From NCBI RefSeq assembly GCF_014930455.1, contig NZ_JAAIYO010000001.1, positions 1,240,001 through 1,304,000 on the forward strand: 64,000 nt of DNA. Direction: 5' to 3'. Position 1 is the stretch's first letter. Every line of letters starts with the position of its first letter. The notes under the pieces are model-generated. The model searched no databases. It was not told the origin of the DNA and worked only from the letters and a program-made list of their open reading frames with translations. This document shows, piece by piece, positions 1-10,569 of the stretch. Position numbers and translations under genes: made by a program. This DNA comes from Corallococcus soli. Lineage in GTDB: Bacteria; Myxococcota; Myxococcia; Myxococcales; Myxococcaceae.

Positions 1-2
1 AG

Positions 3-1196
<1,194 letters not shown>

Positions 1197-1236
1197 CGGC
1201 GCGGGCCGGTCTGGCTGTGCTCCCGCGCAGGGGCGA

Positions 1237-1273
1237 CGCCGCCAGCGACCCGGTGAGAGGGTCGCCAGCGGCG
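1237..1273. terminator. Hairpin between convergent genes (possible two-way terminator)
   Basis: Two 15-base arms at 1237-1251 and 1259-1273 pair at 13 of 15 positions around a 7-base loop. It lies in the 90-base gap between the end of the trehalose gene and the end of the secreted-protein gene on the other strand. There is no clear T-run, so it is a hairpin of terminator type rather than a textbook intrinsic terminator. Confidence 0.5.
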
Positions 1274-1286
1274 CGCGCTTGTCAGG

Positions 1287-1862
1287 CTACTGGATGGCGG
1301 TGACGACCTGGGCCTGGCACGTCATGGGGTCGACGAAGGTCTGCGACGTGCTGAGCGTGCAGACGGCGCCCTGCGTGCCGAAGGCGGCCTGGTTGATGCT
1401 GCCCGAGCAGACGCCGTTGGTGACGGTGAGCGTCAGGATCCAGCGACACGTCTTCGCGGCGCCGGTCGGATCCGCCGGGTTGGTCGTGTAGTAGTAGAGC
1501 TGGGTCAGCGGCGACAGCAGGGGGGTGATCATCTGGAAATGGCCCGAGATGCTGGGCGACGCGACGGGGGGCAGGGGGCTGGGCGGCAGCGGATTGGGCG
1601 TGCCCGTCACGGAGTAGCCGGGGAAGGTGTTCACGCCGGTCCAGTTGCCGATGTAGAAGTCGTTGACGGTGGTCGCCGGGCGCAGCGACGGGTTGCCTTC
1701 CAGGCGGCCCGAGGGAAGCTGGATGATCTCCTCCTGAACGACGCTCACATAGTCGTGGCGCTCGGAGAGGAGCTCTTCGACGCCGTACTGCTCGGCGAGC
1801 GCGACCGACGGCATGAGGGACAGCAGGGAGGCGGCCAGGAAGCGCTTCACGTTGTTCGTCAT
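1287..1862 (-). CDS. Secreted protein of unknown function
   Basis: 191 residues with a clear Sec signal peptide: basic start MTNNVKR, hydrophobic core, Ala-Leu-Ala before residue ~24. The mature part is rich in Pro, Thr, Ser and aromatic residues and has four cysteines in the C-terminal third, which could form disulfides outside the cytoplasm. I recognise no family. The ATG at 1862 is preceded by AGGA seven bases upstream. A sigma70-like promoter can be drawn about 45 bases upstream. The upstream DNA is more AT-rich than the rest of the region. Confidence 0.75.
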   Translation of the reverse strand: MTNNVKRFLAASLLSLMPSVALAEQYGVEELLSERHDYVSVVQEEIIQLPSGRLEGNPSLRPATTVNDFYIGNWTGVNTFPGYSVTGTPNPLPPSPLPPVASPSISGHFQMITPLLSPLTQLYYYTTNPADPTGAAKTCRWILTLTVTNGVCSGSINQAAFGTQGAVCTLSTSQTFVDPMTCQAQVVTAIQ

Positions 1863-1904
1863 GGTCTTGTCCTGTGGTGTCTGGTGTTGGCCGGAGCCAA
1901 TTCC

Positions 1905-1934
1905 TTTCTACCACCGGGCTTGTCTGCAAATCAA
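1905..1934 (-). promoter_or_regulatory. Candidate sigma70-type promoter for the secreted-protein gene
   Basis: On the minus strand TTGATT (1934-1929) is followed after 18 bases by TAGAAA (1910-1905); each matches four of six consensus positions. It lies in an AT-rich patch about 43 bases before the ATG at 1862. A second overlapping TTGATT sits five bases further upstream. Sequence match only. Confidence 0.35.
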
Positions 1935-2127
1935 ATCAAGTCTGGCAATTCACGCAATTCCAGCGGCTGTGAATGATTGCCGCCCGGACGCCCGTTCCGC
2001 ACGGAGAGTGCGTGTCTAAGGGGTTCCCCCGGGTCGTCCGGGGTGCGATGTGATTGACCCGCCCTGGGGCGTCGTTGACGCGCGGGTGTTCCGACCTGGC
2101 ATGTCTGTCTTTGGCCCGGGAGGGGCT

Positions 2128-4428
2128 TCAGAGATTGAAGCCCACGTTCCCGATGGAGATGCTGGGCCCGAAGATGAAGGACCACTTGCTGGACGGCACC
2201 ACGGTGTCGGTGGTGGGGTCGCCGTTGGTGCGCCGGGTGATGTCGCCCCGGAACTCGCGGGCAATCCACGCCTGGGCGCCCACCGCCGCGCCCGGGCCAA
2301 TGGGCACGCGCAGGCCCAGGCCCAGCACGGCGGCCAGGGTGGGCGGGAACTGGATGTCCCCGGACTGCGGCACGAGCCCCAGGCCCATCAACCCCAGCTC
2401 GATACCCAGCAGGCGCTCCTGGCCCTCGTTGTTGAGCAGCGCCAGACGCGACAGCACGCCGAAGTTGATGGCCAGCTGTCCCGTGGGCTGCGTCGCGCGG
2501 TAGAGGCCCGCGGGGATGGTGGCCATGGTGTAGAGGCGGAACATGCCGCCGCGCACGATGGCGGTCCACTGCGCGGAGGGCAGGCCGGTGCGGTCCACGG
2601 TGGACAGGGCGTAGCGGGACTCGTCCGCGACGTGGGACACCTGCACGAGGATGCGGTCGTACTGGCCCAGGTTGCCCTGCACGGGGATGACGCGCACCTC
2701 GCCCTTGGGGCGCAGGAACAGGCGCTGCTCCACGTGGCTCTCGCCGCGGCTGGAGCCGTCGGACTTCGTCACGTCGATGCGCAGGGTGATCTCCTGGTTG
2801 CCCTCCTCGGGCGTCAGGCGCTCGCGGTGGATGACGACGCGGCAGGTGTTGCGCATGGCGTAGCTCAGCCGGTGCGGCCGGCTGGGCGTGAGCGTCTCGT
2901 CGTGGCCGTCCTTGTCCGCGCAGATGAACTCCACCAGGTTCTCCACGTTGGTGGGCACGCTGGCCTCGCGCACCGCGCGCTGCACGCGCTCGCTGGTGAG
3001 GAACAGGTCCGTGGTGGCCAGCTCCGCCGGCAGCGTGGGCAGCCGGTAGCCGAAGCGCAGCGACACGAAGCCGCCCGCGGTGGCCTCGCCCTGGAGGAAC
3101 GTGGCGGCGTCCCGCGTCGTCACGGTGTACGCGCCGCCCAGGGGGCGCAGCACGAAGCGGCCCTGGCCGCCGTTGGAGGCCACCGTCACCTCCGCCGGGC
3201 GGTTGGTGGGCACGAAGTCGATGCTGCCGTGGCCGGGCAGCTCCAGCGTCGCGCGCGGGTCCGGCACCGGCCGCGTCTCCGCCGTCTCGGAGGCCACCAC
3301 CGTGCCGTCCACGCGGGAGGTGGTGGCCGTGACGGTCACCTGCGCTTCGTCGGTGCCCCGGGTGCGCAGGAGCACGTAGGTGCCCTCCGGGACCTTCACC
3401 ACGCGCTCCACGCGGGTGCGCACGCCGTTCACCGTCCACAAGAGGCCGCGCGGGTCATGCGCGCACGCCGCGTCCAGGCGCATGACGAGCCCGGAGTCCT
3501 CCGCGTCGCGCAGCACCGTGCCGTCCACGGCCGTCAGCGGGCACGCCAGCACGGGCAGCGTCTCCGCCACGGACGTCTCCAGCGCGTCCCCCCGGGCGAA
3601 GAACACGCGGGGCACCAGCCGCAGCCGCAGGGACACGGTGGGGTTCACCCCCGGCACGTTGCGGATGGACACGGCGCCGTCCGTCACCTCGCAGCGCGCG
3701 GAGCCGCAGTCCACGGAGGCGATGGCCTCCGAGTGCGTCACCGCCGCGTAGCCGGGCCCCTTGGACAGGTCCACGCCGGAGGACTGCACCAGGGGGCGCG
3801 TGAGCACGGTGCGGCCGGGGCGCAGGCGGAAGTACTCGTCGTCCAGGAAGCGCCCGTTGGCGTCATACGTCGTCACGCCCGCGCCCGTGCGCGCGAAGGC
3901 GGGGCGCCACGACAGCGCCGCGTCCGTGGGCAGCCCCGGCGTCACCGGCACCGCGCACTCGGAGGGGCTGTTGGGCTCCAGGCACACGTCCTCGCCCTCC
4001 AGGGCCTTGCCCTGGGCGTCCGCTCCCCGGGGCAGGCCGGACCAGGCGATGGTCACGTTCTTCAGGCCGGTGCCCTTGAGCTCCAGCCGGCCGTCGTCCG
4101 GGAAGAAGGTGGTGGAGGCGCTGTCGATGCGCGGGAAGGGCCCGGTGGCCACCACCACCACGGTGTCGGTGGCCGTGGCGCACGCGGCCTCATCCGGGGC
4201 CACCTTCAGCTCCAGCGTGCGCGCGCTGTCCTCCGCGCGCGTGGGGGGCTTGAGCGAGCGGCCGTCCGGGGAGAGCACCCAGCCGCCGCGCACGGGGCCG
4301 CAGAGGACGCCCTTGGGGACGACCTCCACCGCGCGGCCCCCTTCGGGAAGCTGGACGACGGAGGTGGCGGCGGAGGCGGCCCCCGCCACCAGCAGGCAGC
4401 CAAGGACGAGCGCGCGTGCAGGGTGCAT
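2128..4428 (-). CDS. Large secreted protein with a barrel-like C-terminal region, function unknown
   Basis: 766 residues from the ATG at 4428, chosen because a signal peptide (MHPARALVLG, hydrophobic run, ASA cleavage site) begins there; an upstream ATG at 4464 would add 12 unlikely residues. The middle is a long series of beta-rich, Ig-like stretches without a recognisable catalytic motif. The last ~180 residues alternate hydrophobic and polar residues and end in the aromatic-containing NVGFNL, as outer-membrane beta barrels do. It lies 87 bases downstream of the transglutaminase-type gene on the same strand and may be transcribed with it. A surface or outer-membrane role is inference; no family assigned. 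Confidence 0.7.
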   Translation of the reverse strand: MHPARALVLGCLLVAGAASAATSVVQLPEGGRAVEVVPKGVLCGPVRGGWVLSPDGRSLKPPTRAEDSARTLELKVAPDEAACATATDTVVVVATGPFPRIDSASTTFFPDDGRLELKGTGLKNVTIAWSGLPRGADAQGKALEGEDVCLEPNSPSECAVPVTPGLPTDAALSWRPAFARTGAGVTTYDANGRFLDDEYFRLRPGRTVLTRPLVQSSGVDLSKGPGYAAVTHSEAIASVDCGSARCEVTDGAVSIRNVPGVNPTVSLRLRLVPRVFFARGDALETSVAETLPVLACPLTAVDGTVLRDAEDSGLVMRLDAACAHDPRGLLWTVNGVRTRVERVVKVPEGTYVLLRTRGTDEAQVTVTATTSRVDGTVVASETAETRPVPDPRATLELPGHGSIDFVPTNRPAEVTVASNGGQGRFVLRPLGGAYTVTTRDAATFLQGEATAGGFVSLRFGYRLPTLPAELATTDLFLTSERVQRAVREASVPTNVENLVEFICADKDGHDETLTPSRPHRLSYAMRNTCRVVIHRERLTPEEGNQEITLRIDVTKSDGSSRGESHVEQRLFLRPKGEVRVIPVQGNLGQYDRILVQVSHVADESRYALSTVDRTGLPSAQWTAIVRGGMFRLYTMATIPAGLYRATQPTGQLAINFGVLSRLALLNNEGQERLLGIELGLMGLGLVPQSGDIQFPPTLAAVLGLGLRVPIGPGAAVGAQAWIAREFRGDITRRTNGDPTTDTVVPSSKWSFIFGPSISIGNVGFNL

Positions 4429-4515
4429 GCATTGCTTAAGCACGGAGGGCCGCGTCCGGGTCAAGCCCTCCGTGCGGACCGGCGCGTGGGATGCGCCGGG
4501 AGTGTTCCTCCGTGA

Positions 4516-7500
4516 CTACCGCGAGGCCGTCTTCTGCCCCGGCCCCTGCAAGAGGATGCGGCGGCCGAAGGCCCGGTCCACGCGGCCCAGGAACTCACGG
4601 AACTGGGGGTACTCGCCTGCCTTGATGCGGGCGACGGAGAGGGCCACCTCGCCGTCGGCGACGAGGGCGCCGTCCTCCACGCGGTAGGAGAGCTTCACGC
4701 GGCCGAAGGGCGTCGTCTCCTCCACCGCCTGGGGCATCTCCGCGACGGTGTAGCCGCCGGGCAGCGTGTAGCGCAGCTTGAAGGTGTTCACCCAGGGGCT
4801 CTGCATCACCAGGTCGAAGCGGCGCTCGGCGAGCGACGCGTACGCCTGCTGGTAGGTGCGCCCGGTGCCGAAGGGCAGGAAGCGCAGGCTGCCGCCGGGG
4901 AGGACCTCCGCGTAGCGCGGGATGCCCATCTTGAAGTCCAGCGCCACGTCGTCATCCAGGCGGGTGGTGTCGCTGAGCTTCACCTCGCGCACGGTGAGGC
5001 CGGGGAAGCTCTGCGCCCACGCGCGCTCGAAGGTGGACTTGCGCGTGGACTCCGGGCGGTAGGCGCGGCGGTAGTCCGGCGCGGACTGGCCGGACACGCT
5101 GCTCTGGCCCTTCACCTCCGCGCCGCCGTCGGGCCGCAGGGCGACCTCCATGGCCAGCGTGGTGGTGTTGTCCTGCGCCTTCGCCTCCGGCGTGGTGAGG
5201 AAGGTGCTGGTGCCGTTGGGGTCCACCACCAGCACGTTGGCGACGCGGTCCGCGGAGGGCAGCTCCTTGGCGCCGTGGAACTCCGCCGTGCCGTCCAGGT
5301 ACAGGTCGAACTTGGGCACGTACGCGATGGCGTGGTTGAAGGCCGCCAGCGACGCGGGCTCCGCGTCCAGCGAGCCCAGGTTGCGCATGCGCAAGAGCAC
5401 CAGCCGGCTGTCCACGCCCGCCACCTTCAGCATGGAGTAGATGAGGCTCGCCTTGTCCTTGCAGTCACCGAAGCGGCGGGCCAGCACGCGGTCGACGCGG
5501 TAGGGCTTGAAGCCGTGGATGCCGAACTCCAGCGCCACGTAGCGGGTGTTGGTGACGACGAAGGAGTAGATGGCGCGCACGACGGCCAGCTCGTTCTTGC
5601 GGTCCACGCCCTGGAGCACCTGGTCCACCGTGGCCTTCAGCTCCGCGTTGGGCTGGAGCTGGTCGCGCACGAGGCCCCACCAATAGGTGCCCACCTGGTC
5701 CCACGTCTTGTACGTGGAGATGTGCAGGTTCTGCGCGACCTCCGCCCAGCCCGGCATGCCCGGCTCCGGCACCACCTTGGAGACGTGCTTCGCGCCGAAG
5801 CGGTACAGCGTGCGGCTGTTGTCCTCCAGCGGCGACTGCTGCTGCTCCACGCCCGCCAGCCGGCTCTTGTTCCAGTACAGCGGCCGCTCCCTGGGCATGT
5901 CCACGACGTACTGGAAGCGCACCTTCGGGTAGACGCCCTGCACGCTCTCCACGTCACCCCAGTAGTCCGACAGCAGGTTGTCCTGCGCGGTGTCGTCCAG
6001 GCGGTAGGTGAGCTCCAGCGTGTCGCCCACGGCGAGCGACGGGAACGACAGCACGCGCACGCGGGCGTCGTAGTACATGCCCGTCCACGGCTCGTTCATG
6101 TTGCGCTCGGCGTCGCCGTAGCTCTCCACCACGGAGCCGTCCGACTTCGTCACGCGGGCCTTGAGCACGCGCACTTCCTGGCGGTCCGGCGAATAGCTGA
6201 CGGGGATGCTGCGGAAGGCGTCCACGCCGCGCGTGTTGAGGACCTTCACCACCATCTGCTGCAGGCGGCTGGACAGGCCGCTCTTCTGGACGCGCACGTA
6301 GGTGTTGTCCACGAGGTAGACGGCGTCCTCGTGCACGTACCCTTCCGCCTCCCTGGCCAGCGGCTTCGCGTCCACCAGGTACTGTGTGCTCGCGCTCTCC
6401 GACTCACCCTTGAGCGCGCGCAGGGCCTCCTTGAGGCCGGGGTTCTGCGGGCGCAGCACCAGCGAGCGCTCGAAGGCGGCCAGGGCCGGCTCGCGCTGGC
6501 CCGCGGCGAGCAGCGCGCGGCCCTCGCGCTCGTAGACCTCCGGCTCGTCGGGGGACAGGGCCTTGGCCTCGGTGAAGAGCGCGGTGGACTCCTCCACGGC
6601 GCCGTTGGCGGCCTTCAGCTCCGCCAGCCGCACGCGCGAGCCGTTGTCGAAGGGGTTCAGGTCGGTGAGCTTCGCGTACTCGCGCTCGGCGGCGTCCACC
6701 TTGCCCGCGTCCGCGAGCTGCGCGGCCAGCTGCCGGCGGGTGTTGGTGTCATCGAAGCGCAGCGCCAGCACCACGCGCATGCGGTCCATGGCCTCCTGGT
6801 TGCGGCCCAGCTGCCGGGACACCGCCGCCGCCACGCGCACCACGCGGGGGACGCGGGGCTGCTGCCGGAAGGTCTCCTCCACCAGCGCATGCGCCCGGGC
6901 GCGCTCGCCCAGGGCCTCCGCGGCGCGGGCGAGCAGCAGGCGTGCGCCGGGCTCGTTGCGGCCGTCGTCCTTCTCCATCAGCGGGGCCAGCAGCGGCTGC
7001 ACGCGCTCCGGGTGGCCCCGGTCCATCTCGTGGTCCGCCAGCGCCAGCCGCGCGGGGGCGAAGCCGGGGTCCGCCTTCACGGCGGCCTCCAGGAAGCGGC
7101 GGCGCTCGTTCAGGTCGTCCGTCTGGGTGTTGGCGGCCAGCAGCTGCAGGCGCGCGTCGTTGGGGGCGGCCTCGGCGGCGGCGGCGGCCTCGGCGCTGGC
7201 GGTGTGCTCGCGCTCGTCATAGGCGCGGAAGAAGGCGAGCACCTGGGCGTAGTCACCCCTCAAGGCCGCGTCGTCCGGCTTCTTCTCCACCAGCGCGCGC
7301 AGCGATGAGGTGAGGGTGGGCAGCACCTGCGGCGCGGGGGCCGGCATGCGCTCCAGCGCGGGCGCCTTGGCGGGCAGCGTGGCGCGGGCGGACGCCGTCT
7401 CTGAACGCAGGTAGAAGCCCAGCGGGCCGGACTCCTGGCACACCTTCACGAGGACGCGGTTGAGGCCCTTCTTGAGCTTCACCGACACGCGGGTCTGGTC

Positions 7501-8181
7501 GGGGCGGGGCAGGTTGTAGCGGTCCTCCTTGGAGGCCAGCTGTCCGTTCACCCACAGGCGGTAGCCGCCGGAGGTGCCCAGGCCCAGCGCCACGCGCGTG
7601 TCCTGTGGGACCTCCAGCCAGGTGAGCGCGTACGCCACGGCCTCCTTGTTGGGGCGCACGGCGGTGGCCAGGTCCACGTAGCCATCCGCGGACGTGACGG
7701 CGAGCTTGCGCCAGGTGGCCTCGTGGCCCTTGGCGCCGGGGTAGCGCGCCGTGAGGTCCAACGCGGCGGCCTCCGGACCGAAGTCGGTGTCGCAGCCGGC
7801 CTTGCCCTCGTTCTCGAAGCCGCCGACGACGTAGTAGTCATTGACGAAGCCCAGCCACTGGCGGACTTCATTGGCGCGCACCATCCGGCCCCGCGAGCGC
7901 TCCGCGTCCATCAGCAGGATCTGCGCGGTGGTGCGCGTGTTCACGTCGGACGAGCGGCGGGACGCGATCTGCTGGTAGGTGCTCACCAGGGGGGTGAGGT
8001 CCTCCACGTCGTCCACCAGCGCGTGCATCCGCAGGAGCGAGGCGGCCCCGCGCGGTGAACCGGCGGCCTTCTGGGCCTCGGCCGCGTACTCGCGGGCCCG
8101 GTCGTCCGCGTTCGGCTTCGCGAGCGCCAGCACGGGGCAGGTGAGCACGAAGACTGCGGCCAGCGATGTGAAACGCGACAT
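4516..8181 (-). CDS. TPR / DUF3857 / transglutaminase-like secreted protein
   Basis: 1221 residues from the ATG at 8181, which follows GAGGAGAA and begins a signal peptide (MSRFTSLAAVFVLTCPVLALA). In order: helical N-terminus; beta-sandwich-like region ~140-260 (GGYRLWVNGQL); Ala/Leu-rich TPR-like repeats ~300-595; DUF3857 region ~615-800; transglutaminase-like core ~860-990. The catalytic triad is visible as Cys907 (FGDCKDKA), His950 (AFNHAIAY) and Asp963 (YLDGTAEF). Related proteins are common in Myxococcota and Bacteroidota; their substrates are unknown, with protease or crosslinking activity outside the cytoplasm suggested for the fold. The barrel-type protein just downstream may be a partner. 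Confidence 0.85.
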   Translation of the reverse strand: MSRFTSLAAVFVLTCPVLALAKPNADDRAREYAAEAQKAAGSPRGAASLLRMHALVDDVEDLTPLVSTYQQIASRRSSDVNTRTTAQILLMDAERSRGRMVRANEVRQWLGFVNDYYVVGGFENEGKAGCDTDFGPEAAALDLTARYPGAKGHEATWRKLAVTSADGYVDLATAVRPNKEAVAYALTWLEVPQDTRVALGLGTSGGYRLWVNGQLASKEDRYNLPRPDQTRVSVKLKKGLNRVLVKVCQESGPLGFYLRSETASARATLPAKAPALERMPAPAPQVLPTLTSSLRALVEKKPDDAALRGDYAQVLAFFRAYDEREHTASAEAAAAAEAAPNDARLQLLAANTQTDDLNERRRFLEAAVKADPGFAPARLALADHEMDRGHPERVQPLLAPLMEKDDGRNEPGARLLLARAAEALGERARAHALVEETFRQQPRVPRVVRVAAAVSRQLGRNQEAMDRMRVVLALRFDDTNTRRQLAAQLADAGKVDAAEREYAKLTDLNPFDNGSRVRLAELKAANGAVEESTALFTEAKALSPDEPEVYEREGRALLAAGQREPALAAFERSLVLRPQNPGLKEALRALKGESESASTQYLVDAKPLAREAEGYVHEDAVYLVDNTYVRVQKSGLSSRLQQMVVKVLNTRGVDAFRSIPVSYSPDRQEVRVLKARVTKSDGSVVESYGDAERNMNEPWTGMYYDARVRVLSFPSLAVGDTLELTYRLDDTAQDNLLSDYWGDVESVQGVYPKVRFQYVVDMPRERPLYWNKSRLAGVEQQQSPLEDNSRTLYRFGAKHVSKVVPEPGMPGWAEVAQNLHISTYKTWDQVGTYWWGLVRDQLQPNAELKATVDQVLQGVDRKNELAVVRAIYSFVVTNTRYVALEFGIHGFKPYRVDRVLARRFGDCKDKASLIYSMLKVAGVDSRLVLLRMRNLGSLDAEPASLAAFNHAIAYVPKFDLYLDGTAEFHGAKELPSADRVANVLVVDPNGTSTFLTTPEAKAQDNTTTLAMEVALRPDGGAEVKGQSSVSGQSAPDYRRAYRPESTRKSTFERAWAQSFPGLTVREVKLSDTTRLDDDVALDFKMGIPRYAEVLPGGSLRFLPFGTGRTYQQAYASLAERRFDLVMQSPWVNTFKLRYTLPGGYTVAEMPQAVEETTPFGRVKLSYRVEDGALVADGEVALSVARIKAGEYPQFREFLGRVDRAFGRRILLQGPGQKTASR

Positions 8182-8373
8182 CCGTTCTCCTCGGTAGAGC
8201 AGCGGCGCCAGCAGCGACGCCGGGACAGCAGGGGGCGAAGACGCCGGTGAACAGGCGGACCCGTCGCGGCCTTCCCCTGCATGGGGCCCCGGACGGCGGG
8301 CAGGCAACCCAGACGGCCCCCAGTCTATGCCGGACCGGTGTGGGGCGGGGTGGGCCCGTGGAGGCAGCAGGCG

Positions 8374-8419
8374 AAAAACGGACGGGGCCGGCCCGGGCGC
8401 TGCTGCCCGTGCCGGCCCC
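8374..8419 (-). terminator. Intrinsic terminator of the chitinase gene
   Basis: On the minus strand, about 40 bases after the chitinase stop, a 9-bp GC stem (8411-8419 with 8384-8392) is extended by a mismatch and five more pairs (8405-8409 with 8394-8398) around a six-base loop. It is followed within six bases by five T's (8378-8374). This is the clearest intrinsic terminator in the window. Confidence 0.85.
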
Positions 8420-8458
8420 GCTGGAGGTTTCGAAGGGGCCCCGGTGGGGCCCGGGGCG

Positions 8459-10495
8459 TCAGTGCAGCTTGGAGTACAGGGCGTTGACGAGGGTGCCGTC
8501 GTCGCCGCTCAGCTCCCAGAACATCGCGCCGCCCAGGCCCTTGGCCAGGATGTAGTCCGACTTGGCGTTCATGCTCTGCGCGTCGTCGTAGGCCACCCAC
8601 ACCTTCGTGGTCGGGCTGTAGACGTAGGCCTGCTTGCTCTCCGGGTGGAAGAACTTCGTGTAGCCGGAGCCCGCGCGCTCGTAGTTGTTCTTCAGGTCCT
8701 TGTAGTCGAACACGCCGGTGAGGCCCGACTGGCCGTCATCCCAGGTGCCCTTGGTGGGGACGCCGCTCTGGAACAGGCCGTTGTTCACGTTGGGCACGTT
8801 GCCCCAGCCGCGGCCGTAGAACGGAACGCCCAACACAATCTTGGACGGGGCCACGCCCAGCTGGAGCATCTTCGCGATGGAGCCGTCGGTGTAGAAGCCG
8901 TCGTTGGCGCCCGGGTCACCCGTCACGCGGTTGAGCGCGGAGTGGAAGTTGACCGTGGGCTCGAAGGCGCCGTGGTAGTCGTAGGACATCACGTTGATGA
9001 AATCGAGGATGTTGGACAGCTTCAGCGTCTCCTGCTTGTTGGCGAGCAGGTCCGGCGAGGCGCCCGTGGCGATGGTGAGCAGGTAGGGCTTGCCGGTCTG
9101 CGCGGTGACGGCGGCCAACTGGGTGCGGAACTCCTGCATGAGCAGGGTGTAGTTCACCTTGTCCGCGGGGCTGCTGATGTTGTCCGGCAGGCCGCCGCCG
9201 GTGGGGTACTCCCAGTCCACGTCGATGCCGTCGAACACGCCCACGCCGTTGGCGGGGGTGACGCCGGGGAACTGGCCCTTCACGTACAGGTCCACGCAGG
9301 ACTTCACGAAGGCGGCGCGCGACGCGGAGGTGGCGGCCACCTGGGAGAAGTACTTGGACCAGGACCAGCCGCCAATGGAGATGAGCAGCTTGAGGTGCGG
9401 ATTCGTCTTCTTCATCTCCTGGAACACGCGGAAGTTGCCGCGCAGCGCGCCCGGGTCCCACTCACCTGGGTAGCCGAAGCCCTTGTCGATGTCCGCGAAC
9501 GGATCCCCGAGCACGCACTTGCCGTCCGGCGTGATGTTGGAGAAGGCGTAGTTGATGTGCGTGAGCTTCGACGCCGGCACGTTGGACACCTGGTAGTTGC
9601 GGCCGTAGATGCCCCACGCGGTGAAGTACGCGACGATGCGCTTGTTGCCCACGGGCGGCTGGCCGGTGATGGCGACGGTGACGGTGAGCACCTTGGTGCC
9701 CACGTTGCCGGCAGCGTCGTATGCCTTCACGGTGTACGTGTACGTGCCGTTCTGCGCGGAGGAGGAGAACGCGCGGCTGAACGACGACGCGGTGGCGACG
9801 AGCGTGCCGTTCTCCAGGATCTCGATCTTCGTCACGCCCACCTCGTCGGTGGCGCTGGCGGAGATGGTGACGGAGCCAGCGGTGGTGACGTTGGACGCGC
9901 TGCTGGACGCGGTGACGACAGGGGCCTTCGTGTCACCGGCGCCGGGGATGGCGACGGTGACGGTGAGCGTCCGGGTGCCCACGTTGCCGGCGGCGTCGTA
10001 CGCCTTCACGGTGTACGTGTACGTGCCGTTCTGCGCGGAGGAGGCGAAGCTTCGCGAGTACGACGACGCGGTGGCGACGAGCGCGCCGTTCTCCAGGATC
10101 TCGATCTTCGTCACGCCCACCTCGTCTGTGGCGCTGGCGGAGATGGTGACGGAGCCAGCGGCGGTGACGTTGGACGCGCTGCTGGACGCGGTGACGACGG
10201 GGGCCTTCGTGTCGCCACCTCCTGTCGCGGGCCCGACGTCGAGCCACAGCGAGGCCACGGCCGACGGCGTCCAGTCCGACTGGGACGTGTGCGGCTGGCG
10301 GCACTCATAGACGCGGCCCTCATAGGAGACGCGCGTGCCCACCGAGTAGGCGACGCCCACGGCCCACGCGGCCTCCAGCGGCGCCTTCATCACGCTGCCC
10401 GGGCCCTCGGCTTCGGGGGCGAAGACTTCCTGGCCACATCCGGTGACGGTCAGCGCGGACGCGACCAGGCCCATGATCCACTTGCTACGCAGCAT
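8459..10495 (-). CDS. Lipoprotein GH18 chitinase with CBM5/12 and two Ig-like repeats
   Basis: 678 residues. A lipoprotein signal ends in VTGC with Cys20, so the enzyme should be anchored in a membrane, probably facing the outside. Residues ~41-87 form a chitin-binding CBM5/12 module (AAWAVGVAYSVG...YECRQPH...LW). Two nearly identical 92-residue Ig-like repeats follow (95-186 and 187-278). The GH18 barrel runs from ~286 to the end; the motif DGIDVDWEY at ~422-430 carries the DxDxE triad with catalytic acid Glu429. Family 18 chitinases cut beta-1,4-GlcNAc links with retention. The ATG has a good GAGGAGAA site. It lies 69 bases downstream of nagA on the same strand and has its own strong terminator. 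Confidence 0.95.
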   Translation of the reverse strand: MLRSKWIMGLVASALTVTGCGQEVFAPEAEGPGSVMKAPLEAAWAVGVAYSVGTRVSYEGRVYECRQPHTSQSDWTPSAVASLWLDVGPATGGGDTKAPVVTASSSASNVTAAGSVTISASATDEVGVTKIEILENGALVATASSYSRSFASSAQNGTYTYTVKAYDAAGNVGTRTLTVTVAIPGAGDTKAPVVTASSSASNVTTAGSVTISASATDEVGVTKIEILENGTLVATASSFSRAFSSSAQNGTYTYTVKAYDAAGNVGTKVLTVTVAITGQPPVGNKRIVAYFTAWGIYGRNYQVSNVPASKLTHINYAFSNITPDGKCVLGDPFADIDKGFGYPGEWDPGALRGNFRVFQEMKKTNPHLKLLISIGGWSWSKYFSQVAATSASRAAFVKSCVDLYVKGQFPGVTPANGVGVFDGIDVDWEYPTGGGLPDNISSPADKVNYTLLMQEFRTQLAAVTAQTGKPYLLTIATGASPDLLANKQETLKLSNILDFINVMSYDYHGAFEPTVNFHSALNRVTGDPGANDGFYTDGSIAKMLQLGVAPSKIVLGVPFYGRGWGNVPNVNNGLFQSGVPTKGTWDDGQSGLTGVFDYKDLKNNYERAGSGYTKFFHPESKQAYVYSPTTKVWVAYDDAQSMNAKSDYILAKGLGGAMFWELSGDDGTLVNALYSKLH
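9662..10213. repeat. Tandem 276-bp repeat inside the chitinase gene
   Basis: Two in-frame copies (9938-10213 and 9662-9937) encode the Ig-like linker modules. They differ at about eleven of 92 residues (for example SYSRSF versus SFSRAF) and are also close at the DNA level. This suggests recent duplication or gene conversion and makes the linker length open to change by recombination. Confidence 0.9.
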
Positions 10496-10551
10496 TCGTG
10501 TTCTCCTCGCCTGCGGTACATGCGGAAGGAGTCACGCCCCCATTTTTCAGG

Positions 10552-10569
10552 GTTAATCGCGGAGTTAAT
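10552..10569. promoter_or_regulatory. Direct repeat GTTAAT, 12-base period, upstream of the chitinase
   Basis: GTTAAT occurs at 10552-10557 and again at 10564-10569, roughly one helical turn apart, in a short AT-rich patch about 60 bases before the chitinase start; the second copy overlaps the nagA stop codon. The spacing fits a site for a regulator binding one DNA face. No regulator gene is adjacent, and the match is to no consensus I know. Confidence 0.25.

Noticed and set aside
2050-4515. An 821-codon open frame on the plus strand
   Set aside because: It is antisense to the large secreted-protein gene, is His/Gly/Ala/Arg-rich without structure, and arises from GC-biased third positions of the real gene.
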